The notes beneath the pieces are model-generated. The model was not told the origin of the DNA. It saw nothing but the letters and a program-made list of their open reading frames with translations, and did no database searches. A stretch of 42,907 nt of DNA from an uncultured Prevotellaceae bacterium. Lineage in GTDB: Bacteria > Bacteroidota > Bacteroidia > Bacteroidales > Bacteroidaceae. The position numbers and the translations under genes are program-made. Shown piece after piece: positions 1-9,994 of the stretch; the first letter of the stretch is position 1; the number at the start of each line of letters is the position of its first letter. The stretch is from positions 1 to 42,907 of the forward strand of contig ONAG01000049.1 in assembly GCA_900315745.1 (NCBI GenBank), in the 5' to 3' direction.

Positions 1-60
1 CAGAAATACCTGCTCACGGTGAAAGGCACACTGTTGTTTAACGAACTGATAAAGAATTAG
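1..60 (+). CDS. 3' end of an unidentified upstream gene (partial)
   Basis: Frame 1 is open from the window edge to a TAG at 58-60 and encodes 19 residues ending in LLFNELIKN. The stop lies two bases before the hsdR start, so the two genes are almost certainly co-transcribed. The fragment is too short to identify. Its position suggests a member of a type I restriction-modification operon or an accessory gene placed inside one, but the residues do not show which. Confidence 0.55.
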   Translation, partial: QKYLLTVKGTLLFNELIKN

Positions 61-62
61 AT

Positions 63-3000
63 ATGGAAGACCTGAAGGAAAGAAACTTTGAAGCCGACAT
101 CGAGCAATGGCTCTTGAATGAAGACGGCTACACCAAAGGCGACCAGCGCACTTATGACAAGGAGCGTGCCATCGACATGACCACGCTCACGGCATTCCTT
201 GCTCTGACGCAGCCGAAACCCTGGGAGCGCTACGTACGCAAATACGGCGACAAGGCCGAGGCACGGTTGTACCAGGTGTTTCAGGAGAACGTGGTGCGCT
301 ACGGCTTGATATGGGTGCTGCGCAACGGCATCGACGACTTAGGCATCAAACTCAGGATGTGCTATTTCCGTCCGGCATCGGAACTGAACGAGGAACTGAT
401 GCTGAAATACCAGCAGAACATCCTTCAGGTGACACGGCAGTTCGCTTACAGCACCCAGAACCGCAACACCATCGACATGGTGCTCTCGCTGAACGGCATC
501 CCCGTGGTAGCGCTGGAACTGAAGAACCAACTCACCGGACAGAACGTGGAGGACTCGCGCCGGCAGTGGAAAGACGACCGCGACCCTGTCGAACTGCTGT
601 TCCATGCCAACACCCGCATCCTGGCCTATTTCGGCGTCGATCTCTATGAAGCCATCATGGCCACCGAACTGAAAAAAGAAAAAACGTTCTTCATGCCCTA
701 CAACCAAGGCAGCGGCGGCGCAGGCAACGTGGGTGGGGCGGGAAACCCCGAAAGCGAGGACGGCGACTACGCCACGTCGTATCTCTGGAAAAGGGTGCTG
801 CGCCGTGACATGCTGCTGAGCATCTTGCAACGCTACATCTCACGCCAGGAAGAGGAGAAAATCAAACTCGTACGTGACAAGCATGGGAAAATCAAGGAGA
901 AGAAGGACATTTCTGTGAAAATTATTTTTCCACGTTACCACCAGTTGGATGTAGTGGAGAAACTGATTGCCGACACCGAGGCAAAAGGCAGCGGACAGAA
1001 CTACCTCATCCAGCACTCGGCAGGTTCGGGCAAGTCGAACTCCATCGCATGGCTCACCTACCGCCTCGCCTCGCTGCACGATGCCGCCCAGAAGAGCATT
1101 TTCGATGCTGTGTTTGTCATCACCGACCGTCGTGTGCTCAACGCACAGTTGCAAAGCACCATCCTCGGCTTCGACCATATCGAAGGACAGATAGAGACCA
1201 TCACCGACAAGGATCCCTCGACCAAGTTGCGTGACGTCATCAACGAGGGAGCCGCCCGCATCGTCATCTGCACGCTGCACCGCTTCCCAGTCATCTATCA
1301 GGAGGTGACATCGAGGAGCGGCAAGCGCTACGCCATCATCGTGGACGAAGCCCACAGCAGTCAGAGTGGCAAGAGTGCCGAGAAGGTGAAGACGGCACTC
1401 GCCGACACCGATGAAGCCTTGCGAGAGATGGCGGAACTGGAAGAAAAGACCGAGGAAGAACTGGAGAAGGAGCGCGACAGCATGATGGAGGATTTGTTGG
1501 CACAGGGGCAGCACAGCAACCTGTCGTTCTATGCATTCACTGCCACCCCCAAGCCCAAGACCTTGCAGACCTTCGGTGTTTTGGTGGAAAAGGGCCGTAC
1601 TACGGAAGAAGACAAGTATCGTGCCTTCCACATCTACTCGATGCTTCAGGCCATCGAGGAGGGCTTCATCAAGGACGTGCTGCTGCAATACACCCCTTAT
1701 AGCGTGACCTACGAAATCGAGAAACGCATCTCGCAAGACCCCACCTACGAGGAGACACCCGCCACGAAAGCCGTGAAAGCCTATCACGACAACCACCAGC
1801 ACGTCATTAACCAGAAAACGGAGATCATCGTGGAGAAGTTCCGGCAAATCACCCTGAATGCCATGAAGGGACAGGCGAAGGCGATGGTGGTGACGTCGAG
1901 CCGCGCCCATGCGCTGCGCTATTTCCTGCAAATCAAGAACTACTGCGAGGAGAAGGGCTATACCGACGTGCATCCGATGGTGGCTTTTTCGGGCAAGGTG
2001 AAATACGAGGAGGAGGAATACACCGAGACCCAACTGAACAGCACCACCGACTTGCACATCAGCGAGGAGCGGTTGCCGCTCTACTTCGCCAGCGACATGT
2101 ACAACATGCTGGTGGTGGCAGACAAATACCAGACGGGCTTTGACGAGCCGCTGCTGCACACGATGTTTGTCGATAAGAAACTGAAGAACGTGAAGGCCGT
2201 GCAGACGCTGAGCCGACTGAACCGTGCGCACAAGGACAAGGAAGACACCTATGTGCTGGACTTCGTCAACGCCCCTGAAGACATCAAGAAATCCTTCGAA
2301 CCCTTCTATACGGCCACGGAACTGATTCGTCCCGTGGATGTGAATGGCGTATATAATTTCCGCAACGACATCGCGCAGCATCACTTGTGGAGTCCAATTG
2401 AAGAGGATGCCATCTACAAGTTGGCCACCTCCACCAAAGGCGACAAGAACAGGTTGGGCAAGTTGAGCAATGCGTTCAAGCCCATCGTGGACCGCTTCTT
2501 AGACCTCGATGAAGAGACCCGCTTCATCGTGCGCTCATTGGTGAAGAACTTCGTGCGCTTCTATGCCTATATGGCGCAGGTGGAGCGCACCTACGACCGC
2601 GACCTGTACAAGACCTACGTGTTCTGCGACCTGCTTTATCGTCTGCTGCCCAAGACTCCACACGAGAAAGTGGATTTGAACAAGCAAATCCAGCTCATCA
2701 ACTCGCGCATCGAGGAGGGGAAGACGCAACAAATCGTCTTGGAGCGCGGCCAGGGAGGCATCAAGGGCGAGAACGTGAAGGGCGGCGGCAAACCCGATGA
2801 TAACAAGGACCTGCTGTCGAACATCATCGACAAAGTGAACCTGATGTTCAAGGGCAATTTCTCACCTGCCGACCGTGTGATTGTGGAAGCCATCTACGAC
2901 AAGTTGAGCACGACGGCGGAGAAAAAGAAACTCACCAAGCAAGCCAAGAACAACGACCCGAAGCAGTTTGCCGAGAGCATATTTCCTGATATTTTCGAGA

Positions 3001-3779
3001 AAGCAGCCCAGCAATGTTATGACGACAGCGTTGGTGCCTTCGACCGCCTGTTCCAGAACCGCGAACTCTACAACAGCATCATGACGCAGATGGCAGACCT
3101 GATGTATCAAAACTACCGAGCAGATGGCGAAACGCTCATTTTCAATCCGGAGCGGTTCAAGGAAAAGATCATGCCTACGATAGAACGGGAGTTCGCCGTC
3201 TTCAAAATGATGCCGAAAAGCAAGGAACAGATTGCCGACGACCTGGTGGCGCTGATTTCCGCCCGCACCATCGATGACATCGACGGCGCCAACGACGTGA
3301 TTCAAAATGCCTTCAACCGTCTGTATTGCAGTCCAACCAAGGTGTCACTCGTGGATAAGAAGCAGCATTTCAACACCCTCGTCACTCGCTTCGAGGTGTT
3401 GCTGAAAAAGGTGTATTATCTGAAAAATCGAACAGAGATAGTAAGCACCAAAATCGGTCAGGAGGGTACCATGGCAACACTTGCCGACTGCATCTTCCAG
3501 ACGCCGTGCCTGAAGCGCCTGAAATACTCTGACAGCGATGCCGACAAGAAGTTCAGCGAATACCTGACCATGGTGCGCGATTGGCGCAACGACCAAGCCC
3601 ACAAGGCTCCGTCCGCCACGGAGCAGGAATGCGACTTTGCCATCAACGTCCTCACCACGATGTACCTTTTCGTCGTCGCTTTCGGAATCAAGAGACGGGA
3701 CATTGAGCAAGGTGAGACGAAGTATGAGGATATGCACGAAGAGCGTGAAATGGCAGCTGAACCTGGGGTGGGGGAATAA
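63..3779 (+). CDS. hsdR: Type I restriction endonuclease, R (motor/nuclease) subunit
   Basis: This 1238-residue protein is the ATP-dependent translocase and nuclease of a type I restriction-modification complex, which cuts unmodified DNA together with HsdM and HsdS. The N-terminal PD-(D/E)xK nuclease is visible as D138 (IDMVLSLNG) followed by E152-L-K154 (ALELKNQ). The SF2 motor shows Walker A HSAGSGKS (residues 318-325), the DEAH box at 428-431 (VDEAHSSQ), and downstream TATPKPKT and QTLSRLNRAHK. A long helical C-terminal region follows, as in the ~1,000-1,250-residue HsdR class. The start ATG is two bases after the previous stop. hsdM and hsdS are not in the window and presumably lie upstream. 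The frame is intact, so the gene looks functional. Confidence 0.95.
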   Translation: MEDLKERNFEADIEQWLLNEDGYTKGDQRTYDKERAIDMTTLTAFLALTQPKPWERYVRKYGDKAEARLYQVFQENVVRYGLIWVLRNGIDDLGIKLRMCYFRPASELNEELMLKYQQNILQVTRQFAYSTQNRNTIDMVLSLNGIPVVALELKNQLTGQNVEDSRRQWKDDRDPVELLFHANTRILAYFGVDLYEAIMATELKKEKTFFMPYNQGSGGAGNVGGAGNPESEDGDYATSYLWKRVLRRDMLLSILQRYISRQEEEKIKLVRDKHGKIKEKKDISVKIIFPRYHQLDVVEKLIADTEAKGSGQNYLIQHSAGSGKSNSIAWLTYRLASLHDAAQKSIFDAVFVITDRRVLNAQLQSTILGFDHIEGQIETITDKDPSTKLRDVINEGAARIVICTLHRFPVIYQEVTSRSGKRYAIIVDEAHSSQSGKSAEKVKTALADTDEALREMAELEEKTEEELEKERDSMMEDLLAQGQHSNLSFYAFTATPKPKTLQTFGVLVEKGRTTEEDKYRAFHIYSMLQAIEEGFIKDVLLQYTPYSVTYEIEKRISQDPTYEETPATKAVKAYHDNHQHVINQKTEIIVEKFRQITLNAMKGQAKAMVVTSSRAHALRYFLQIKNYCEEKGYTDVHPMVAFSGKVKYEEEEYTETQLNSTTDLHISEERLPLYFASDMYNMLVVADKYQTGFDEPLLHTMFVDKKLKNVKAVQTLSRLNRAHKDKEDTYVLDFVNAPEDIKKSFEPFYTATELIRPVDVNGVYNFRNDIAQHHLWSPIEEDAIYKLATSTKGDKNRLGKLSNAFKPIVDRFLDLDEETRFIVRSLVKNFVRFYAYMAQVERTYDRDLYKTYVFCDLLYRLLPKTPHEKVDLNKQIQLINSRIEEGKTQQIVLERGQGGIKGENVKGGGKPDDNKDLLSNIIDKVNLMFKGNFSPADRVIVEAIYDKLSTTAEKKKLTKQAKNNDPKQFAESIFPDIFEKAAQQCYDDSVGAFDRLFQNRELYNSIMTQMADLMYQNYRADGETLIFNPERFKEKIMPTIEREFAVFKMMPKSKEQIADDLVALISARTIDDIDGANDVIQNAFNRLYCSPTKVSLVDKKQHFNTLVTRFEVLLKKVYYLKNRTEIVSTKIGQEGTMATLADCIFQTPCLKRLKYSDSDADKKFSEYLTMVRDWRNDQAHKAPSATEQECDFAINVLTTMYLFVVAFGIKRRDIEQGETKYEDMHEEREMAAEPGVGE

Positions 3780-3788
3780 AAGAAAAAA

Positions 3789-3956
3789 CTATATATATCC
3801 CATGGAATCGCAGTTCTGCAAATCCAAGGCTTCGATAATGCTATTGCTGATTGCCATATCGATGTATTCCTCTATGCACCTGTCATATTCTCTACAGATG
3901 TCAATTATCAGGTCATAACTAATCGGAGACTCGTTATAATCTAACGAGTGTATGAT
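3789..3956 (-). pseudogene. Possible coding remnant downstream of viaA
   Basis: On the minus strand, in the same frame as viaA but after its TAA and a second TGA, there is an open stretch of about 55 codons with a plausible acidic composition (for example ICREYDRCIEEYIDMAISNS), ending at TAG 3789-3791. The only ATG inside would give 22 residues (3789..3857). It could be the 3' remnant of a lost gene or chance. An 8-bp inverted repeat (ACTCGTTA/TAACGAGT, 3929-3949) lies inside it and might be a weak terminator between the convergent hsdR and viaA genes; no T-run follows. Confidence 0.22.
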
Positions 3957-3962
3957 TCAGTG

Positions 3963-5537
3963 TTAATACATCCGTGGTGGTCGGTAATGTATTTCGTATA
4001 TCTTGTCGAAATACTGGTCCCAGTTCGACCGTCCCTCCCCAATCTTGAAACCATAGAATCTGGTGCCGGTCTTCTGGTATTCCTTGAAATGGCGCATCAG
4101 GTCTTCGGTAGTCCTTGGTATGAGGAAGTCGGTAATCCACAGCACGTCAGCATTCATATAGCGGTCATCGCCATTGTCCAGTAGGGCGAAAGCCATGTTG
4201 AGCATTTTTTGTGCATCGGTTCCTCCATTGAGAAATGGGAAATATCCTTTCTCGAAGTTCTCGTTGTCCTCAGGTCGGATGCCCATCCGTTCTAAGGCTT
4301 TCTTTTTACGACGTGAGCGCAGTTCGATAGGGCGGATGCCTACGGAGAAGTCGATGAGGAAGCAGTCACGCTTCAGTTGTTCGGCGGTCTGTTCCAGCTT
4401 GGACAATAGCGAAGCCTCTATCTTTTGTGGCACTCCATACATGCTCGCGGAGGAATCGACGCAAACAATCATTGGTCCGCGGCGTGCTGCTTTCTCAGTG
4501 CGCAAGCGACGTGCCGGTTTGGTGATTTCCGACTTATAGCGGAACACTTGCAGGCGGCTGGTGACCCATTTCCTTAAAAAAAGACTTTCGAGGTCGGTGT
4601 CCGTATATTGTGCGAGTTCTGCTGGCATCAATGCGTTCAGGTCACGACCGACTGTCACACCCTCGATATCGCTTCCTGAAGAATGGTCGAGTTTGTGCCT
4701 AAATCCTGTCTGGACTGTCAGATTAGATTTCCCGTCCTCATCTGGCAAACGGCCCATCTTTCGTGCCACCTCACCGATTTGAGGGTATTTGTTTTGTATC
4801 TGCACGATGTGCAGTTTCTTTTCGAACTCTGATTCTATCCATTGACCATCCATCATGTTCCATGCTTGAAGTGCCTCCGATTCTGTCATTCCCATGCTAT
4901 GGATTCTATCGCCAAGTCTCTCAAAAATGCGGCTGAAACCGCCATCCGCACCTTGCTTTTTAGCATCTACTTTTTTGGTCACTTCCTTCCTGACACGTTC
5001 ATCGATGGCTGCCATCCACTCACGCTGCAGCATTTCCCAGTTTTCCGGCTTCTTCCAACCGTCGTAACTGAATTTCTTTTTCATGAAATCGATATCGAAA
5101 CCATCATCATGGTGCTTCTCATCGATGGCTGCAAGCAATGTTTGCCAATGGTCTTCCTTTTTTTGTAATGACCATTCCAATATCTTTCCCGCTTCCTTGC
5201 GTTCTGTAAAATATCGTTGGTTGGCAAATCCTTCAGCATGAAGGCATTCTGCCACAAAACGCCCTACGGTCTCATAGAACACTTGCCCTGCAAGTTTGCT
5301 CGAAAGCACAAATGACTGCACCAAAGGGTCGTTCATCAACTTGCTCAGATATCCAAGAAGGGGGTCTTCGTACAGCTTCCATGCGAATTCCACGGCAACG
5401 TCTTTCTCTATCTCCAACACATCGCCGATTTCCACGAATCTGCGGATATAGTAGAGATAGTCATTCAGATGCAGCCGCCTACGATGGATCTTCTCGTAAA
5501 TGGCATTCACGCTGTCGGTGTCGCTATAAGTCATCAT
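3963..5537 (-). CDS. viaA: VWA-domain protein, ViaA homologue (partner of RavA)
   Basis: This 524-residue protein has a long helical N-terminal region and a C-terminal von Willebrand A domain. The MIDAS motif DSSAS is at residues 361-365 (VCVDSSAS), followed by the FLNGGTD threonine segment and the ADVLWITDF strand, all in the order seen in E. coli ViaA (483 aa). In E. coli, ViaA binds and stimulates the RavA ATPase, and the pair is linked to respiratory complexes and aminoglycoside sensitivity. The start is 15 bases after the ravA stop, with no room for a separate promoter, so they form one transcript. The assignment rests on domain pattern plus adjacency to ravA; the physiological role in Bacteroidota is not known to me. 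Confidence 0.88.
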   Translation of the reverse strand: MMTYSDTDSVNAIYEKIHRRRLHLNDYLYYIRRFVEIGDVLEIEKDVAVEFAWKLYEDPLLGYLSKLMNDPLVQSFVLSSKLAGQVFYETVGRFVAECLHAEGFANQRYFTERKEAGKILEWSLQKKEDHWQTLLAAIDEKHHDDGFDIDFMKKKFSYDGWKKPENWEMLQREWMAAIDERVRKEVTKKVDAKKQGADGGFSRIFERLGDRIHSMGMTESEALQAWNMMDGQWIESEFEKKLHIVQIQNKYPQIGEVARKMGRLPDEDGKSNLTVQTGFRHKLDHSSGSDIEGVTVGRDLNALMPAELAQYTDTDLESLFLRKWVTSRLQVFRYKSEITKPARRLRTEKAARRGPMIVCVDSSASMYGVPQKIEASLLSKLEQTAEQLKRDCFLIDFSVGIRPIELRSRRKKKALERMGIRPEDNENFEKGYFPFLNGGTDAQKMLNMAFALLDNGDDRYMNADVLWITDFLIPRTTEDLMRHFKEYQKTGTRFYGFKIGEGRSNWDQYFDKIYEIHYRPPRMY

Positions 5538-5552
5538 GGCATGTTGAATGAG

Positions 5553-7103
5553 CTATTCTTCCTCCAATTTAAGCACGTCATAACGCATCTTGGCAAGTTC
5601 CTGGTATCTGGTATTGGCATATTCCTCCATGGTCTTTTTGTCTATTTGAGAGATAAACAGGTTGTCATTTACCTCCTCCACACGTTTCCTGATGCGGTCG
5701 CCTAAATACTCTATTTCCAGGAAATAATCGCGGTTGGTCACAATTCCCACAGTGTCGGGCAACTGCTGTTTCTCACCTGCTTCCAACTTCTCTATCTTGA
5801 AATACACCCCATCGATGTAGATGCCGTCAGGGTCACGTGTTAGCGATACATTCCTTGCCCCTTGTGGCGTGTCGGCACCGTCGTAGCTGCGGATGATAGA
5901 ACGTTTGGGATTTTTTTTGTCTTTGTAGATGACACCCATCTGTCCCACATTCTCTTTGGTCTTGCTTTGCATATGTTGATAATCGGTGAGGAAGATGTAG
6001 GTGTTACCCGTATCATGGTCGAGCAAGTGGTAATAAAACGAGTCGAATATCTTTTTGTCGCCGTCGTTTTCCTGAATTTGCTTGCGTGCCTTCATTGTGG
6101 CACGATGCTGACGATATACGCGGATGTCTGATTCCAAATCCTTTTTCAGTTGGGCAAACCTCGAAGAGAACTCACTGAGCAGCGTGCCTATGACGATGTC
6201 CCTGATGCCTTCCACCTCCTCTGGCTCCTGCCACAGACAATGGTAAATGGGCAGTATGTCTGCCAGTCCGACCTCTGTTCTGTCGTGCATGAAAGCCGAT
6301 GTTTTCAGCAACCGCACGATGTTCTTCCACCGGCGGTCGCTGACATAGACGTTGTGCCGCTCGTCGCTGTTGCTCACCACCACATTGCCCAACGCCCTGC
6401 GGATGGTATTGATGCACTTCAGCACCTGTTCAGGGACGGTGACCTTGCCAATACTGTCCGACCATGTTTGGTATTCCTCTCCTGTAATCTGCAATGCCTC
6501 CGGCACATTGATGTCATTATCTGATTCGTCATCCAAAAGCATGGCGTTGAAATTGCTCTCCCTCTTGATGTTTGAGCACTCCATGCGTATGATGAATCGG
6601 TCCCAGAGGGCTTCCAACCCTTCACCTTGTGTTGGCAGTTCGTTGCTCGCCGATACCAACAGTTTCAACGGGATTTGAATCTCTTTGTCACCGTTGCGGA
6701 ACCGCTTCTCGTTGATTACAGTCAGCAGCGTGTTTTGAATAGCAGGTCCCGCTTTCCATATCTCGTCAAGGAACACCACGTCGGCTGTCGGCAGGTAGCC
6801 GTCAATGTTGCGCTCATATTTGTCCTGGTCTTTCAGCTTGCTGATGCTCACCGGACCGAATATCTCGTCGGGCGTGCTGAAGCGCGACATCAGATACTCG
6901 AACGACCGTCCACCCCTGAAGGCTGACTTCAACCTACTTGCAACCATTGATTTTGCCACTCCAGGGGGTCCGAGCAAGATAATGCTCTCACCGGAAAGAG
7001 CGGCAAGAAGTGACATCGCCAACTCCGTCTCTTTCTCGTAGATTCCTTTGTTGATCTCCTGAAGTAGGGCTTGTATTCTTTCTTTCATACTGAACATTCT
7101 CAT
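5553..7103 (-). CDS. ravA: MoxR-family AAA+ ATPase RavA
   Basis: This 516-residue MoxR AAA+ ATPase matches the RavA subfamily closely. Walker A is GPPGVAKS (residues 45-52), Walker B VVFLDE (109-114) followed by IWKAGPA, and sensor 1 is SASNELP (151-157). The phrases FEYLMSRFSTPDEIFGP and YVSDRRWKN are RavA signatures. The C-terminal part corresponds to the LARA/triple-helical region that distinguishes RavA from other MoxR proteins. The first ATG overlaps the stop of the lyase upstream (ATGA at 7100-7103); a second ATG at 7088 (MKERIQ) is an equally plausible start. It forms a unit with viaA. Confidence 0.92.
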   Translation of the reverse strand: MRMFSMKERIQALLQEINKGIYEKETELAMSLLAALSGESIILLGPPGVAKSMVASRLKSAFRGGRSFEYLMSRFSTPDEIFGPVSISKLKDQDKYERNIDGYLPTADVVFLDEIWKAGPAIQNTLLTVINEKRFRNGDKEIQIPLKLLVSASNELPTQGEGLEALWDRFIIRMECSNIKRESNFNAMLLDDESDNDINVPEALQITGEEYQTWSDSIGKVTVPEQVLKCINTIRRALGNVVVSNSDERHNVYVSDRRWKNIVRLLKTSAFMHDRTEVGLADILPIYHCLWQEPEEVEGIRDIVIGTLLSEFSSRFAQLKKDLESDIRVYRQHRATMKARKQIQENDGDKKIFDSFYYHLLDHDTGNTYIFLTDYQHMQSKTKENVGQMGVIYKDKKNPKRSIIRSYDGADTPQGARNVSLTRDPDGIYIDGVYFKIEKLEAGEKQQLPDTVGIVTNRDYFLEIEYLGDRIRKRVEEVNDNLFISQIDKKTMEEYANTRYQELAKMRYDVLKLEEE

Positions 7104-9952
7104 TCGCTGGTGTCGATCCCAACATTGCCTTCAAGAACGAGGTCCACCAGAATGGTTACATCAGTTACACTGTATAATCCGTCGCCATTGATGTCGGCAT
7201 TCTCGATGATGAAGTTATCTGTTTCAATGTCCAAAATAAAGCTTACCAACGCCATCACATCAGAAACGCTGATTGTACCATCGCCATTCACGTCACCAAT
7301 GATGGGAACCCTTGTCACGTAGATCAAATCGACGCCACTTCTGGTGTTACCACATTGTGGGATGTAGAGTGTCGTGGGTTGGGTGATGGTGAATACCTCT
7401 GAATGGAACTCTTGTATGTTGACCACCGTGCAGTTGAAGTTGGCTATCTCCTTGTTTCCTGCAAGAAATTTCCAATAACTGTTGGGAGTTTTCGATGTGT
7501 CGTGAATAAACGCTGTGAGTTGGTAGGCGCCAGGAGTCAGTGTGGTGAAGCCTACAGAGCTGCTGGCAACATAGGCTGCTGCGCTGTTGCTGCTTCTCAC
7601 TCTCATGTTGTTGTTGTCGCAGAGCGTCATGCCGGGTATGTCTTCTGCCTCTGCCAGGAATACCACGTCGCTGATGTCAGTGGGTTGGTAATTGAGAATC
7701 TCCATCTGCTGGTCGCTATTCAATGTGAAATAGTGGTTGTATTCAAGTCTTTTATCTCCACCCGTCGGTTCTTTGACGTATAGTTTTCCGTCATTGACGT
7801 TGTATCGTCTGTAAGGCACGCTGACCACCTGGTTGGGCTCATCCTCGCCAGTTGTGGTGCGCATGATGCTGTCGCCTGCTTTTTCGCAAACGGTATAGCT
7901 ATAAACGGAGGGTAGTGGCTCATCGCCCTCGCAGGTGAAGTCGGCATTTGGAAGGTAATACCCTAAGTGTGGCGGTTGGTTGTAACTTACGTTCTGCCAT
8001 GCTACTGCCAGTCGGTAGTTGTGGTCGTGCATTAAGGTGGGCACACGGTAATCGCTCGGGATGTTCGAGGAGATGATGTTGAGTTGTGAGGGGTTGTCGA
8101 TATTCCACATGACGATTTCCTCGCGCCAGTCGCCTAAGATGTCGGCTTGCAGACAAGGCGTTGCCTTGGTCCCATTGCAACTTTGCGAGCCGTTGTAGGT
8201 GAGTGCAGTATCCATGGTGCCGTTGGCGCTCCATTTCGTAATTTTTGGGTAGGCTCTTTGGGTGTCTCTGTCGTATGCCCCGTCGAATAGTTCGTCCAGC
8301 AGGTCTCCGTCCCAAAAGATGCGGAAGTTCATCGATGAAGGTGTGATGTTGGAGAAGTTTTCGAAGTTGCCCGATGCCGTCTCACGTATGGAATTGCCTG
8401 TTGACCCCCAGAATTCATACCCCTCGTGTTGGTCGGATACGTTGGCGGCGATACATCTTCCCGTATCCTTTGAGGCTTGTTGGTGGAAGATTTTCGCTCC
8501 TGTCCGTGCGTCGTGTATCTCCAGTCCATAGGGACTTGTCTCGCAGCACCTCAGCACTTCATATCCCGGCCGGCTCGGGATTAGGTCCGCCACGTGCAGA
8601 GCGTCACCATGTCCAAGTCCAGTGGAGTAGAGCAGATTGCCGTCGTTGTCTATCGTTGCAGCGCCATAGATTATCTCGTCGCAGCCGTCACCATCTACAT
8701 CTGCCACGCTCAGGTTGTGGTTGCCCTGTCCGTAGGCGGTATAGGAGTCGCTTGTTCCAAAGGTGTTGCTGTTGTAGTTGTGGGTTGTTTTTACTCCATT
8801 GGCATTTGTTACTTCAACCTTCGTTTTTGACACTGAGGCATGCAGCCATTTTGGTGTCAATTTGTTGTTTTTGAAATCTACCGCCCAGAGGTATGCCTGT
8901 GTGTAATATCCACGGCACATCACCGCTGATGGGCGTTGGTTGGGGCCGTCGAGATAGGCAACGGCAGCCAAGAAGCGGTTGCCTCGATTGCCATAGGTAG
9001 CGGTGTAGTCTGTTTGGGGATTTCTGTCGTCCCAGTCGAATGTTGTGCCGCTGGCTTCGCCCTTGTATCCTCCGTCGCGGTTGGGGTTATAGAAAATGGT
9101 GTGGATGGCCTCTCCTGTCAATCCTTTGAAGATGGTGAGGTATTCCTGTCCACCTGCTATGGTGCCTAAGGTGGTGGAACGCCAGTCTTTGGTATTGCTT
9201 GCCTGTTGGATTTGTGGGTCGTCGGCCTTTTGGTTTACATATATGCCTTTCCCGTCTTTGGTGCCAGGGGCGGTACGGAGAATGATTTCCGAACACCCGT
9301 CATTGTCGAAGTCATAAACCAGCATCTGTGTCTGGTGGTCACCAGCAAGGATGTTGATGCCCATGTCTATGCGCCATAGTTTGGTGCCGTCGAGTTTGTA
9401 GCAGTCGATATACTCCTTTCCGGGATGCCAATTTGTGGAACCGTTGTCGGTCTTGTTCGATGGCTGCCATTTCACGATGATCTCATACTCACCGTCGCCA
9501 TCCACGTCACCTACGGAGCAGTCGTTTGGCGTGTAACTGTAGGGTTGGTGGGTCAGGTCGTCTATGCCATCAGCGGGTCGGTCGAGTTGAAGGACGCGAT
9601 AGACATCACTCTGTGGAGATATTGCTGTGGTTGTTTCGACTACCTCCCCGTTTCGTCTTGTCACCACGCTGTATTTGCTGGCGCTTGTTCCATCGGGGTC
9701 GGTATAGTTGGTTTGGTGCTTCAGGTTGGATGCGATGGTTACTCCATCGCGCAACAGGTCGAAAGATGTTGTCGATGCGGGGTCGGTGCCTAAAAGGCGC
9801 CAATTGATGAATATGCCTTGTCCCGATTGGGCTGGCATGGCGATGACGCCACGCGACAGTGGTTCCATTTGAGACTGCGGGGTGACTTGGGCATGTGATG
9901 TCAAGGAAAAGAGGCATGCGATAATAGAAAAGATAAAACTATGATGTTTCAT
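7100..9952 (-). CDS. Rhamnogalacturonan lyase (PL11-type) with C-terminal dockerin-like domain
   Basis: This 950-residue secreted enzyme is predicted to cleave the rhamnogalacturonan-I backbone of pectin by beta-elimination. It has an N-terminal signal peptide (MKHHSFIFSIIACLF...SHAQ), then MEPLSRGVIAM and IFINWRLLGTDP, hallmarks of the YesW/PL11 family. Calcium-binding propeller loops include DVDGDGEYE, DFDNDGCSE and DVDGDGCDE. A carbohydrate-binding-like beta domain precedes a C-terminal pair of dockerin-like calcium repeats (GDVNGDGTISVSDV and ADINGDGLYSVTDV). The start at 9952 was chosen because the signal peptide begins there; an upstream in-frame ATG at 9997 would add 15 non-signal residues and lies right at the predicted promoter. 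No SusC/D pair or other pectinase is nearby. Confidence 0.9.
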   Translation of the reverse strand: MKHHSFIFSIIACLFSLTSHAQVTPQSQMEPLSRGVIAMPAQSGQGIFINWRLLGTDPASTTSFDLLRDGVTIASNLKHQTNYTDPDGTSASKYSVVTRRNGEVVETTTAISPQSDVYRVLQLDRPADGIDDLTHQPYSYTPNDCSVGDVDGDGEYEIIVKWQPSNKTDNGSTNWHPGKEYIDCYKLDGTKLWRIDMGINILAGDHQTQMLVYDFDNDGCSEIILRTAPGTKDGKGIYVNQKADDPQIQQASNTKDWRSTTLGTIAGGQEYLTIFKGLTGEAIHTIFYNPNRDGGYKGEASGTTFDWDDRNPQTDYTATYGNRGNRFLAAVAYLDGPNQRPSAVMCRGYYTQAYLWAVDFKNNKLTPKWLHASVSKTKVEVTNANGVKTTHNYNSNTFGTSDSYTAYGQGNHNLSVADVDGDGCDEIIYGAATIDNDGNLLYSTGLGHGDALHVADLIPSRPGYEVLRCCETSPYGLEIHDARTGAKIFHQQASKDTGRCIAANVSDQHEGYEFWGSTGNSIRETASGNFENFSNITPSSMNFRIFWDGDLLDELFDGAYDRDTQRAYPKITKWSANGTMDTALTYNGSQSCNGTKATPCLQADILGDWREEIVMWNIDNPSQLNIISSNIPSDYRVPTLMHDHNYRLAVAWQNVSYNQPPHLGYYLPNADFTCEGDEPLPSVYSYTVCEKAGDSIMRTTTGEDEPNQVVSVPYRRYNVNDGKLYVKEPTGGDKRLEYNHYFTLNSDQQMEILNYQPTDISDVVFLAEAEDIPGMTLCDNNNMRVRSSNSAAAYVASSSVGFTTLTPGAYQLTAFIHDTSKTPNSYWKFLAGNKEIANFNCTVVNIQEFHSEVFTITQPTTLYIPQCGNTRSGVDLIYVTRVPIIGDVNGDGTISVSDVMALVSFILDIETDNFIIENADINGDGLYSVTDVTILVDLVLEGNVGIDTSE

Positions 9953-9994
9953 GGCATAAAAGGTTAGATTTATGGTTAAATGTCTTTCAATGAG

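Noticed and set aside
840-2384. A 514-codon open frame antisense to hsdR, and other long antisense frames (for example 10887-11621, 25763-26506)
   Set aside because: They are mirrored by strongly conserved genes on the other strand, show no domain motifs, and result from codon bias in GC-rich third positions.
3963-7103. RavA/ViaA as the missing CobS/CobT partners of the CobN-like protein
   Set aside because: Both pairs are an AAA+ plus a VWA protein, but this pair carries RavA/ViaA-specific signatures, is cytoplasmic, lies 17 kb away in another transcript, and the CobN-like body is predicted to be periplasmic.
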